Assembly (NCBI GenBank): GCA_910578575.1
Contig: CAJTQP010000029.1
Span: 1-28,788, forward strand
DNA: 28,788 nt
Direction of reading: 5' to 3'
Source: an uncultured Oscillospiraceae bacterium
GTDB lineage: Bacteria; Bacillota; Clostridia; Oscillospirales; Oscillospiraceae
Under the pieces are notes generated by a model. The model was given only the letters and a program-made list of their open reading frames with translations, was not told the origin of the DNA and did not search any database. Positions 16,770 through 24,354 of the stretch are shown one piece after another. Position 1 is the first letter of the stretch. Each line of letters begins with the position of its first letter. The position numbers and the translations under genes were made by a program.

Positions 16770-16957
16770 GCCTGGATGGTATGTGTGGGATCAGAGAAGC
16801 AGGCGTACAGCCCTCTGAAAAAGAACGGATGATGTACCAGAAGGCTACCATGTACGACGTGATAAGACTGATTCAGAAAAATCCGAAAAAAACTTACACA
16901 GCCGGCGAGCTGGAAGCGCTGCTGAATGCGTTTGCAGAGGGGCTGGAACAAAGGTAA
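16766..16957 (+). CDS. Small hypothetical ORF coupled to rpiB
   Basis: A GTG codon at 16766 overlaps the rpiB stop (GTGA) and opens a 63-residue frame. An internal ATG at 16832 would give 42 residues, and the best-looking part is this C-terminal half, with MYDVIRLIQKNPKKTYTAGE followed by an amphipathic helix. I recognise no family. The frame ends just before the operon terminator, which suggests it belongs to the transcript. Coding status is uncertain. Confidence 0.45.
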   Translation: MSLDGMCGIREAGVQPSEKERMMYQKATMYDVIRLIQKNPKKTYTAGELEALLNAFAEGLEQR

Positions 16958-16961
16958 GTGG

Positions 16962-16998
16962 AAAGCGCCCTGTCCCAAGTGGGATAGGGCGCTTTTTC
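16962..16998 (+). terminator. Terminator of the dnaK-rpiB transcript
   Basis: A 15-bp stem with one G-U pair (AAAGCGCCCTGTCCC with GGGATAGGGCGCTTT) and an AAGT loop, followed by T residues. It sits between convergent genes and may also serve the minus-strand nitroreductase. Confidence 0.9.
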
Positions 16999-17003
16999 GT
17001 CGG

Positions 17004-17528
17004 TTAAAACCGTTCGTAGTGGATCCGTTCCCGGTCCAAATCGTCTAACGTATAGGCGGGGGGATGCTCCGCCGGGATACCCAGGGAGAGGATGGCCTCT
17101 AAAACGCAGTGCTCCGGGACCGAGAGCAGTTCCCGGCAAAAGTCCTCCGTAGAACCACCTGCCTCCGTCTGGCGCAGGCGGCCCTGGACCCAACAGCTCC
17201 CCAGACCCAGGGCGTGGGCCATGAGGTGCATATTGGACATGAGGATGGAGCAATCCTCCGTCCAGACGTCGGTTTTCCTTTGGTCGGCAAAGACCACGAT
17301 GGCGGCGCTGGCCCCGGCCAACATCCTGGCAGAGCCAACCCGGCAATGGGAGAGCTTTTCCAGCGTGACAGGGTCTTGGACCACCACCAGTTCCCAGGGG
17401 CGGCGGGCACGGCTGGCGGGGGAGGCCAGCCCTGCGTGGAGGACCGCCTCTAGGGCCTCTTTGGGGATGGGTTCCCCGGTGTATTGACGGATGCTCCGGC
17501 GTGTGAGCAACAGGTCTAAAAATTCCAT
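17004..17528 (-). CDS. Nitroreductase family protein (FMN)
   Basis: A 174-residue member of the NAD(P)H/FMN nitroreductase fold. The FMN phosphate-binding motif RRSIRQY is at residues 10-16. The later segments are PASRARRPWELVVVQD, the aromatic-rich helix SNMHLMAHALGLGSCWVQGR, and the C-terminal LSLGIPAEHPP. It lacks a ferredoxin domain of its own. CGGAGGT precedes the ATG. It lies 44 nt downstream of the EFR1 flavodoxin/ferredoxin gene in the same orientation, so they probably form a redox operon in which the EFR1 protein could supply electrons. The natural substrate is unknown. Confidence 0.9.
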   Translation of the reverse strand: MEFLDLLLTRRSIRQYTGEPIPKEALEAVLHAGLASPASRARRPWELVVVQDPVTLEKLSHCRVGSARMLAGASAAIVVFADQRKTDVWTEDCSILMSNMHLMAHALGLGSCWVQGRLRQTEAGGSTEDFCRELLSVPEHCVLEAILSLGIPAEHPPAYTLDDLDRERIHYERF

Positions 17529-17572
17529 GGCAGATACCTCCGAAAATTGCGCGTATAGCGGATTTGTATGGC

Positions 17573-18400
17573 TTACAAAAACAACTCCGGTTCCCGCCGG
17601 GGGAAGGAGAACTGGGCCTCCAGCTCCTCCTTGTGGTAGAGATAGTTGGGGTCGTCAAAATACTTGGCCCCTTCCGGGCAGACCCGGACGCAGCGGTTGC
17701 ACTTCATACATTTTCCCACCATGGCCTTGGGATCCTCCGGGTCGATGGACCCCAGGGGACATTCCTCGGCGCACAGGCCGCATTCTGTACAGGCGTCGCT
17801 GGTCTGGGGGGTGACTTTCAGGATGTTGATGGGGTTGCCGTGGCGGTCGCGGGGGGTGTAGTAGGGGCCCAGGGGGTCGTTGCCGGAGACGGCTACGGGA
17901 GCCAAGGCCTCCAGGTCGGGGAGGGCGGCCAGCTTTTGGGCAACCTGATAGGCAAAGCCGGAGGCGATGGTGCGGTCGCTGGCATCGGGGCGGCCGGCGG
18001 CCTGGGTCTGGGAGAAGGCGTGCTGGCAGGAGAAGGCCCCGGCGGCCAAGGTGCGCAGCCCGCCGGCCTCCAAGGTCTTGTGCAGCTCCATCAGGGCGTC
18101 GTCGTAGTTGCGGTTGCCATAGCACACGATGGGCACCGCCAGGGCACCCTGGCCCCGGATGGAGGCGATGTACTGGATGAGCAGGTTTGGCACCCGCCCG
18201 GCATACACCGGGGTGCCAAAGACCACCAGGTCGCCGGGGGCGAAGGTCTTGGGCTGGGTGCGGACCTGGGGCGGGGTGAAGTCGAAGGTCTGCAAGGGGG
18301 TGCCGGTGCGGCGGGAGAGGGCCTGGGCCACCTGGGTGACCACGGTTTTGGTGGTGTCTGTGGCGCTGAAATAGGCGGCCCAGACGGTATTGATGTGCAT
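17573..18400 (-). CDS. EFR1-type flavodoxin/ferredoxin fusion
   Basis: A 275-residue electron carrier. An N-terminal flavodoxin-like domain (about 1-160) has the FMN phosphate loop SATDTTK and a FGTPVYAGRVP loop. The C-terminal domain holds two 4Fe-4S motifs with cysteines C204, C207, C210, C214 and C231, C234, C237, C241. This layout matches the EFR1 family common in anaerobic Firmicutes. AAAGGAG precedes the ATG. It heads a two-gene operon with the nitroreductase. Confidence 0.9.
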   Translation of the reverse strand: MHINTVWAAYFSATDTTKTVVTQVAQALSRRTGTPLQTFDFTPPQVRTQPKTFAPGDLVVFGTPVYAGRVPNLLIQYIASIRGQGALAVPIVCYGNRNYDDALMELHKTLEAGGLRTLAAGAFSCQHAFSQTQAAGRPDASDRTIASGFAYQVAQKLAALPDLEALAPVAVSGNDPLGPYYTPRDRHGNPINILKVTPQTSDACTECGLCAEECPLGSIDPEDPKAMVGKCMKCNRCVRVCPEGAKYFDDPNYLYHKEELEAQFSFPRREPELFL

Positions 18401-18432
18401 GGGAGAGGACTCCTTTCCATCTGTTTTCTGTT

Positions 18433-18461
18433 ATTATGACAGGAAACAGAGGAGAAGTAAA
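18433..18461 (-). promoter_or_regulatory. Predicted promoter of the EFR1-nitroreductase operon
   Basis: On the minus strand TTTACT (18461-18456) and CATAAT (18438-18433) have a 17-nt spacer. It lies about 33 nt before the EFR1 start and faces away from the VanW promoter. Confidence 0.55.
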
Positions 18462-18526
18462 GTACTTGGAAATACAGAGTTTGAAAGGAAACCCATGGGT
18501 TTTCTCTTTTTTTGTGCAGCTCACAG

Positions 18527-18555
18527 TTGATTTTTTTGCAGGAGTTCCATATAAT
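18527..18555 (+). promoter_or_regulatory. Predicted promoter of the VanW gene
   Basis: TTGATT (18527-18532) and TATAAT (18550-18555) have a 17-nt spacer, about 60 nt before the coding start. A palindrome (AACCCATGGGTT, about 18489-18500) followed by a T-rich run lies between the two divergent promoters. Confidence 0.6.
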
Positions 18556-18616
18556 ATAACCTAAAATAACTGCCTTGTCGAAGGAAGGAATATTTTGGAA
18601 GGAAAGAGGGGCCAAC

Positions 18617-20332
18617 ATGGAAGAGTCCAATAAGACGAACAATCCATTCCCGCGGAAGAAAAAAGCACTGGTGCTGGGCGTGGCGGTGGCCTCGGCCCTG
18701 CTGGTGAGCTATGTGGCCCTGTGCGCCGTGGGGGGTGGGGATGCCATCTATCCCAACGTAAGCGTACAGGGGGTGTCCGTGGGAGGCATGACCCGCGCCG
18801 AAGCAGAGCGGGTGGTGACCCAGGCGGTGGAAGCCCAGACCCCGGAGCAGAGCCGTGGGGTGAAGTTTGAGGTGGCCACCCAAGACGGGAAGTCCACCCA
18901 GGTCCAGGTCCCCCTGGCCAGCGTGAGCACCGACTGCGCCGCCACCGCCTCCAAGGCCTGGAGCCTGGGCAACGACAGCGCCTTTGCCGCGCGGGGGGGC
19001 ATCTATCTGAAATGCCTCATCGCCGGGGCGGATATCATCCCCGCCTATGGGGAGAGTGACGAGCTGGAGAAAATCTTGGACGAGATGGACGCAGCTGTGG
19101 GCCAGGAGGCGGTGCAGAGCACCTGGGAGCTGGGGGAGACCACCCTGAAGGTCAACAAGGGCGTCCCCGGCAACCTGCTGGACCGGGAGAGCCTGCGCAG
19201 TGAGATCTTCCAGCGCATGGGCCGGGGAGAAGTGGTGGCCCTGGGGGAGGAAGCTCCCCAGTTCACCGTGACCTTGGCCCAGACCCTGCCCCAGGAGCTG
19301 AAGTTCAACGAAGTCCTGGGCCAGGTGGAGACCCAGGTGCAGGATGCTGTCTTTGACAAGGAGGCCAAACAGTTCCAACAGGAGAGCCCCGGCATCTCCT
19401 TTGACCCCCAGGCTGCCCAGACCACCTTTGATGGATTGGACTGGGGCGAATCCACAGAAATCCCCCTGATCATCACCCAGCCCCAGCGGACGGTGAAGGA
19501 TTTGGAGCCCTACCTCTACCAGGACGTCCTGGGCACTTGTACCAGCAACATCGCCGGTTCGGAGAACCGGGTGAAGAACATCGCCCTGGCGGCCCAGTTC
19601 TTCAACGGCAAGGTGCTCATGCCGGGGGAGGAATTTGCCTACAACGAAGTGGTAGGCCGGCGCACCAGCGACCGGGGATTCCTCCCCGCCCCCGCCTATG
19701 TCTCCGGGGAGACCGTCCAGGAGACTGGCGGCGGCATCTGCCAGGGCTCTTCCACCATCTACCTGGCCACCCTCCGGGCCAACTTGGAAATCGTGGAGCG
19801 CTATAACCACGGCTATATCACCAGCTACGTCCCCCATGGGATGGACGCCACGGTGTACTATGGCTCCAAGGACTTCCGCTTCCGGAACAACACCCCCTTC
19901 CCCCTGAAGGTGGTGGGCAGCGTGTCCGGGCGGACCCTGACGGTGAACATCATGGGCACCAAGAGCGACAACATCACCGTGGAGATGACCAACGAGACCG
20001 TGGGCACCACAGGCTATAAGACCGTCTATAAGGTGGGCAGCGGCCTGGGAGCCGGGGCCACCAAGGTGAGCGTCACCCCCTACACAGGCTACACCATCCG
20101 CACCTACCGCAACCTCTATGAGAACGGGAAGCTGATCAGCTCCAACCTGGAGGCCACCAGCGTGTACCGTCCCCGCGACCAGGTGGTGCTGGTGAGCCCC
20201 GCCGACGCCTATAAATATGGCATCCCCGGCTATTCCGCCCCTGCGCCCAAGCCGGACCCGGCACCCACACCGGCGCCCACCCCCACCCCGGCGCCGGATC
20301 CCGCCCCGGAAAACCCGGATGCGGCTGCATAA
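18617..20332 (+). CDS. VanW-family cell-envelope protein
   Basis: A 571-residue protein anchored by one N-terminal membrane helix (about 16-38, after a KKK motif). The extracytoplasmic part contains a putative peptidoglycan-binding-like region (about 45-290, beginning VSVQGVSVGGMTRAEAERVV) and a VanW domain at about 305-450 with FNGKVLMPGEEFAYN, GGGICQGSST and PHGMDATV segments. It ends in a low-complexity Pro/Ala tail. VanW proteins are linked to the cell wall and some glycopeptide-resistance clusters, but no van resistance gene is nearby, so a housekeeping envelope role is likelier. The ATG at 18617 follows GAGGGG. The next gene starts 16 nt downstream. Confidence 0.9.
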   Translation: MEESNKTNNPFPRKKKALVLGVAVASALLVSYVALCAVGGGDAIYPNVSVQGVSVGGMTRAEAERVVTQAVEAQTPEQSRGVKFEVATQDGKSTQVQVPLASVSTDCAATASKAWSLGNDSAFAARGGIYLKCLIAGADIIPAYGESDELEKILDEMDAAVGQEAVQSTWELGETTLKVNKGVPGNLLDRESLRSEIFQRMGRGEVVALGEEAPQFTVTLAQTLPQELKFNEVLGQVETQVQDAVFDKEAKQFQQESPGISFDPQAAQTTFDGLDWGESTEIPLIITQPQRTVKDLEPYLYQDVLGTCTSNIAGSENRVKNIALAAQFFNGKVLMPGEEFAYNEVVGRRTSDRGFLPAPAYVSGETVQETGGGICQGSSTIYLATLRANLEIVERYNHGYITSYVPHGMDATVYYGSKDFRFRNNTPFPLKVVGSVSGRTLTVNIMGTKSDNITVEMTNETVGTTGYKTVYKVGSGLGAGATKVSVTPYTGYTIRTYRNLYENGKLISSNLEATSVYRPRDQVVLVSPADAYKYGIPGYSAPAPKPDPAPTPAPTPTPAPDPAPENPDAAA

Positions 20333-20348
20333 GAAAGGGAACGTGATC

Positions 20349-21260
20349 ATGATACAATTACCCCGCCGACGGGAAATCAAACAGCAGGCCAGACGGTGGA
20401 TGATCCACCCCATGTGCCTGAGGGTGACGGTGTTTTTCGTGTGCATCCAACTGGCCCTATTTGGGGTACAGGTGCTCCTGGGTGCCATCCCAAGTTATGC
20501 CTTGGCGGATTTGAGCAAGTACGGCGACACCGCCAGCGGCCTCTACTTCTATGAGGAGGGCCTGAGCCTCATCTTCCGCATGGACCTGACAGGGATGGTG
20601 CTGGCCGTGCCCCTATCCTACCAGCAACTGATCCTGGTGGCTGTGTGCGGCGTGGTCTGCTTCCTGCTCCTGGCGCCTCTGCGCGTGGGGGCTATGGAGC
20701 AGTACTGGAACGTGTTCCGAGGTGGGAAGGCCGGGGTGAATCTCATCCTTCACTGGCTCAGCCAGCCCCTGCGTTGGGGGAAGACCCTGGTGGTGGAGTT
20801 CCTCCTCCAGGTGGTGGTGCGCTTCGTGGGGCTCATCGCCATGGGGCCCAGCCTCTATTGCCTTTATTGCTTCTACCAGACCACCCCCTCGGTGGCCAGC
20901 TACAATTCCACCAGCACCCTATGCCAGCTCAGTGCCTCCCTGCTGTTCTTCCTGGCGATCCTGTTTACATTCTGGCTCCACTGCACCCTCCTACCTCTGC
21001 GCTACTGCCTGGCGGCGCACCCGGAGTATAGCCTGGGACAGGTGTTCCGCCGGGGGATGGCCAGTGTGCAGGGGTTGCGTAAGGAGTTCTTCGGATTGCG
21101 CTCCTCCTACCTGGTGTGGTTCCTGTTCTCCTATCTGACCCATAACGCCATGGACTTCTTCGTCCTGCCCTATAGTACCTTGGGCAGTATGATCTTCTTG
21201 CAGGAGGGGGCGCGGGCAAAGCAGCAGGCGGCAGAGCCGCCAGCACCCCCACAGCTTTAA
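20349..21260 (+). CDS. Multi-pass membrane protein, DUF975-like
   Basis: A 303-residue integral membrane protein with about five or six hydrophobic segments (near residues 25-45, 80-105, 150-170, 195-225 and 255-280) and a cytoplasmic-looking basic N terminus. The overall pattern resembles the DUF975 group of Firmicutes membrane proteins, but I am not certain. The ATG at 20349 is preferred over the upstream in-frame start, which lies in the Pro-rich coding tail of the VanW gene. It shares the VanW transcript, and an array of hairpins and a strong terminator follow. Confidence 0.65.
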   Translation: MIQLPRRREIKQQARRWMIHPMCLRVTVFFVCIQLALFGVQVLLGAIPSYALADLSKYGDTASGLYFYEEGLSLIFRMDLTGMVLAVPLSYQQLILVAVCGVVCFLLLAPLRVGAMEQYWNVFRGGKAGVNLILHWLSQPLRWGKTLVVEFLLQVVVRFVGLIAMGPSLYCLYCFYQTTPSVASYNSTSTLCQLSASLLFFLAILFTFWLHCTLLPLRYCLAAHPEYSLGQVFRRGMASVQGLRKEFFGLRSSYLVWFLFSYLTHNAMDFFVLPYSTLGSMIFLQEGARAKQQAAEPPAPPQL

Positions 21261-21275
21261 GGAAGAAGAGGGAAT

Positions 21276-21558
21276 AAAGTTTTCGTCCACCTTTTTCAGC
21301 CGAAGCGTGGAGCCGTCGTGAGCAGCGGGCTAAGACCCGGAGCGTAGGGGCTTAGAACCGCGTCGCGAACACACCCGCCCGCAGGCGGGCGATTCGGAGG
21401 CCAACCGCCGCAAAGCGGCGGCTCTTAGGCCGGAGATGGCGCAGCGTGCCATCAAAGGTGGCGGAGTCCAGAGGCAGAGCCTCTGGCGAGGTGCAGGGGC
21501 AGCGCCCCTGCCGGGTCCGGGCAGAGCCCGCAAAGCGATACAGGACGATTGTATCGCT
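21276..21558 (+). repeat. Composite multi-hairpin repeat, copy B
   Basis: The same modules as the ilvD-ilvE repeat are present: AAAGTTTTCGTCCACCTTTT at 21276-21295 and, after a 155-bp insertion (21299-21453), a 33-nt stretch at 21454-21486 that is identical to copy A and contains the CCAGAGGC/GCCTCTGG hairpin. Further hairpins are CGCCCGC/GCGGGCG (21376-21391), CCGCCGC/GCGGCGG (21405-21421), GATGGC/GCCATC (21435-21453), CAGGGGC/GCCCCTG (21494-21510), CGGGC/GCCCG (21518-21530) and AGCGATAC/GTATCGCT (21534-21558). The 21261-21618 gap contains no gene, only this array and the terminator. Confidence 0.75.
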
Positions 21559-21576
21559 CCGCCCCCAAGGAATCAG

Positions 21577-21619
21577 AAAATCCGTTTTTTCGGCGAAGCA
21601 CCGAAAAAACGGATTTTTT
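21577..21619. terminator. Bidirectional terminator
   Basis: A perfect 17-bp stem (AAAATCCGTTTTTTCGG with CCGAAAAAACGGATTTT), 7-nt loop and T tracts on both strands. It ends the VanW/membrane-protein transcript and, from the other side, the chromate transporter operon, whose stop codon abuts it. Confidence 0.93.
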
Positions 21620-22173
21620 CATACCATCTGAAACATAATCCCCACCACCGCCGCAATGGCCACAAACGCCACCGACGGCAGCTCCTTCACCTTAGGCAGA
21701 TTCATCGCCACCAACAACCCCACCGCCAAGGCAATGGCCCCCCAGTGGAGGGTCAAGCTCCCATCCCAGGTAAACAGGGACACCCCACACACGGAAAAGG
21801 CTGCCGCCGCAATCAGCCCCACCGACGCAGGGCGCAGGGCATAAAACAACCCCTGGACCTTGGGGTTCTTCCACAAGGTACTCAGCAGCCGGGACACCAG
21901 CAGGATAATCACCACCGCCGGTGTCACCAACCCCAGCACCGCCACGACCCCACCGGGGACCCCGGCAGTGGCGTAGCCCACATAAGTGGCCATATTCACC
22001 CCGATGGGGCCGGGGGTGGCCTCGGAGACGGCGATCATGTTGGCCAGGTCTGCGGCGGAAAACCAGCCCGTCCGGGCGGAGAGGTCAAAAAGGAAGGGCA
22101 CCGTGGCCATCCCTCCGCCCATGGAGAATAGGCCCACCAGCAGAAAAGACCAGTAGAGCTCCAAGAGGATCAT
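21619..22173 (-). CDS. chrA: Chromate transporter family protein, second half-size subunit
   Basis: A 184-residue, highly hydrophobic protein that is one CHR domain. The N-terminal family motif GLFSMGGGMATVPF is followed by EATPGPIGVNMATYVGY, both typical of ChrA. Half-size (short-chain) CHR proteins are usually encoded as adjacent pairs that work as a heterodimer, as here. The start at 22173 overlaps the end of the upstream partner by 4 nt (ATGA). Longer in-frame extensions upstream are out-of-frame translation of the partner gene. Transport of chromate or another oxyanion is a family-level inference. Confidence 0.88.
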   Translation of the reverse strand: MILLELYWSFLLVGLFSMGGGMATVPFLFDLSARTGWFSAADLANMIAVSEATPGPIGVNMATYVGYATAGVPGGVVAVLGLVTPAVVIILLVSRLLSTLWKNPKVQGLFYALRPASVGLIAAAAFSVCGVSLFTWDGSLTLHWGAIALAVGLLVAMNLPKVKELPSVAFVAIAAVVGIMFQMV

Positions 22174-22715
22174 GTACGCCCCCCCTTTCGCAGACGCTGG
22201 AGCCCCAAGCCAAAGGCTCCGGCGGCCAGCACCAGCAGGGCAGGGGGGATGCCTACGAAGGCGGCCAGGAGGAACACGGCCAAAAACACCAAGAAGGTGG
22301 GCAGGTCCAGGACGGCCTTGCCGTAGAGCTTTACGGTGCTGTTGATGATGAGGGCACAGACGCAGGCTCGCACCCCGGTGAGGGCGTGTTGGACCCAGGG
22401 GTTTTCCGCAAAGGTCCAGAAGAAGGCGGCGATGATCAGCACGATCACCACTGGGGGGGCTAGGATGCCCAGGGTGGCGGAGAGAGCGCCGGGGATGCCT
22501 TTGGTGCGGTAGCCGCAGAAGGTGGCGGTGTTGACGGAGATCACCCCTGGGGTGCATTGGGCTACGGCGTTTAGGTCCAGGAGCTCTTCTTCGGTGAGCC
22601 AACCTTTTTTTTCTACTAGTTCCCGTTGGAAGAAGGGGAGCATGGCGTAGCCGCCGCCGAAGCAGCTGGCGCTGATGCGGGCGAAGGAGAGAAAGAGGTC
22701 TTTGTTTTTGGTCAT
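22170..22715 (-). CDS. chrA: Chromate transporter family protein, first half-size subunit
   Basis: A 181-residue single CHR-domain membrane protein. Motifs are ISASCFGGGYAMLPFFQREL and AQCTPGVISVNTATFCGYR, the counterpart of those in the second subunit. The pair probably arose from an old duplication with inverted topologies. AAAGGAGA precedes the ATG at 22715. The overlap of stop and start with the second subunit indicates coupled translation. The putative promoter region lies within or next to the MITE-like repeat at 22754. Confidence 0.88.
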   Translation of the reverse strand: MTKNKDLFLSFARISASCFGGGYAMLPFFQRELVEKKGWLTEEELLDLNAVAQCTPGVISVNTATFCGYRTKGIPGALSATLGILAPPVVIVLIIAAFFWTFAENPWVQHALTGVRACVCALIINSTVKLYGKAVLDLPTFLVFLAVFLLAAFVGIPPALLVLAAGAFGLGLQRLRKGGRT

Positions 22716-22753
22716 GGGGGGCTCTCCTTTTTTAGGACGATAGGTGGAACCCT

Positions 22754-22908
22754 GCGGGCCGCCGAGGGCGGCGGCCCCTACATCCAACGTGAGATTCCTT
22801 GTGCCGGGTGGGGTTCACATGGAGACGTCCAACCACGTACATTGTGAAACAAGGGATGGTGAGGACACTGGCGTGTCTTTGTAGGGGCCGGCGCCCTCAC
22901 CGGCCCGC
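22754..22908. repeat. MITE-like inverted repeat element
   Basis: Two 29-nt arms, 22754-22782 and 22880-22908, are inverted copies matching at 26 of 29 positions, with outer ends GCGGGCCG and inner ends CCCCTACA. The roughly 97-bp core contains further complementary patches (TTCACA/TGTGAA and CCTTGT/ACAAGG), making most of the element foldable. It has no ORF. It lies between the divergently placed ends of the chr operon (upstream side) and pepV (3' side). Confidence 0.65.
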
Positions 22909-22947
22909 GTTTTCCCACCTGCCTTTTCACAAGGGAGGACGAAAACT

Positions 22948-24354
22948 TTAATCTTGGGCGCAGAGGTCGATGATAACTTGGGTGTAGATCTTCGCGGCGG
23001 TAAGCAAATCGGCCACGTTTACGCGCTCATCGGGCCCGTGGAGGTTGGATACAAAGCCCGGCATACTGGCCCCGAAGGCCACCCCGCCGGGGATATCGTG
23101 GACGTAGGTGCCGCCGCCGATGGCGATGCACTGGCTCTTCCGGCCGCTGTATTGCTCATAGCACTTGGACAGGGTGCTCAGGAAGGGTGTGTCGGCGCTG
23201 ACGTGGTGGGGGGCTTCCAGCTCCCCCTTGAGGGTGAAGCCCGCCTGGGTCATGGCGGCCTCCGTCACCTGGCAGATGCTTACCTCGGTACCGCACAGGG
23301 GCGTGCGGCTGTCGAAGCGGGCCTCAAAGCCGGTTTCGTTGAGGTTGAGCAGGGTGAAGGCCAAGCTCAGGTGGCCGGAGCGTTCGTCCCGCTGGGCGAT
23401 GCCCAGGGCCTGGCCGGTGAAGTCTCCATGGGGGAAGAGGCGGTTCAAGTTGTGGATAGCTTGGGTGGAGGGGCAGTCCGCCAGGGGCAGGGCACACAGG
23501 AGGGTGACTAGGGCGGTCTGGGCGTTGTGGCCCTCCTCCGGGGTGGAGCCGTGGGCGTTCTGTCCAGCGCAGTGGATGTGCAGGGTCCCGTTTTGGGGGG
23601 TGAGGGTGAAGCGGATTTCCGGCTCCAGGCCTAAGGCGTCAATGGCCTGCTGGACAGCATCCGCCTCCAAGCCCAGAAGGGTGGCGCGGGCCATGGGGGG
23701 CACCATATTCAGCCGGGGGCCTCCGGTGATGGAGGTCACACGGGGTAGGACCTCCTCCACCGGCCAGGTGGCGGAAAAGGTGGGCTGATAGTGGCCTTTT
23801 TCGATGTTGATGATGGGGAAGTCCGCGTCGGGGGAGATGGTGTAGGGGGCGTAGGGGTGGCGGTCATAATACCAGCGGATGTCCCGGAACCCGGTCTCCT
23901 CGTCGGTGCCCAGGATGAGGCGCACCCCCTGCTTCAGGGGGACGTCCAGATCCTTCACGGCCTTCATGGCCATGAGGGCCGCCACCAGGGGCCCCTTGTC
24001 GTCGTCGGTACCCCGGCCGTAGAGAAGGCCGTCCACCAACTTGGGGGTGAAGGCGTCTGTGACCGTCCAGCCCTCCCCGGCGGGGACCACGTCTAAGTGG
24101 CCCAGGATGTGCAGAGCGATGTCTGGGCCCCCCAGGTCCACGGTGCCCACATAGCCCTCCAGGTTTTTACCGGGCAGGCCCCACTGTTGGGATAGGTCCA
24201 GAAAGTCCTCCAAGGCGGCGGCGGGGCCGGGGCCGAAGGGCGCACCGGGTTGGGCGTCCCCCAGGGTGCTGTCGATGCGCACCAGGCGGGACACGGCTTC
24301 CACCAGCTGTCCCTCCCGGCCGGAAAAATACTGCTCGATGCGTGCTTGGTCCAC
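22948..24354 (-). CDS. pepV: M20-family dipeptidase, PepV-like
   Basis: A 468-residue zinc-dependent metallopeptidase of the PepV/Sapep group, which cleaves dipeptides in the cytosol. Metal ligands are seen in GHLDVVP (H86, D88), the bridging aspartate region DDDKGP (near D118) and the catalytic pair DEETGF (E152, E153); a C-terminal HGPDERV supplies another histidine. A lid/dimerisation insertion lies in the middle. It starts with GTG: AAGGAGGA sits 7 nt upstream, and the preceding gene's TGA touches it (TGAGTG), so translation is probably coupled to the regulator. Its stop codon forms part of the repeat tag TAAAGTTTTCGTCC. Confidence 0.9.
   Translation of the reverse strand: MDQARIEQYFSGREGQLVEAVSRLVRIDSTLGDAQPGAPFGPGPAAALEDFLDLSQQWGLPGKNLEGYVGTVDLGGPDIALHILGHLDVVPAGEGWTVTDAFTPKLVDGLLYGRGTDDDKGPLVAALMAMKAVKDLDVPLKQGVRLILGTDEETGFRDIRWYYDRHPYAPYTISPDADFPIINIEKGHYQPTFSATWPVEEVLPRVTSITGGPRLNMVPPMARATLLGLEADAVQQAIDALGLEPEIRFTLTPQNGTLHIHCAGQNAHGSTPEEGHNAQTALVTLLCALPLADCPSTQAIHNLNRLFPHGDFTGQALGIAQRDERSGHLSLAFTLLNLNETGFEARFDSRTPLCGTEVSICQVTEAAMTQAGFTLKGELEAPHHVSADTPFLSTLSKCYEQYSGRKSQCIAIGGGTYVHDIPGGVAFGASMPGFVSNLHGPDERVNVADLLTAAKIYTQVIIDLCAQD

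Noticed and set aside
18617..20332. Glycopeptide-resistance cluster suggested by VanW
   Set aside because: No vanH, ligase, vanX or VanRS genes are present; VanW-domain proteins are common in sensitive Clostridia.
18521..20488. 655-codon open frame on the minus strand opposite the VanW gene
   Set aside because: Runs through the divergent promoter region and lacks any domain; the + strand VanW frame is real.
21276..21620. CRISPR array or tRNA cluster suggested by many palindromes
   Set aside because: The palindromes differ from each other and have no regular spacing or unique spacers, and none folds as a cloverleaf with a CCA-proximal TTC loop.
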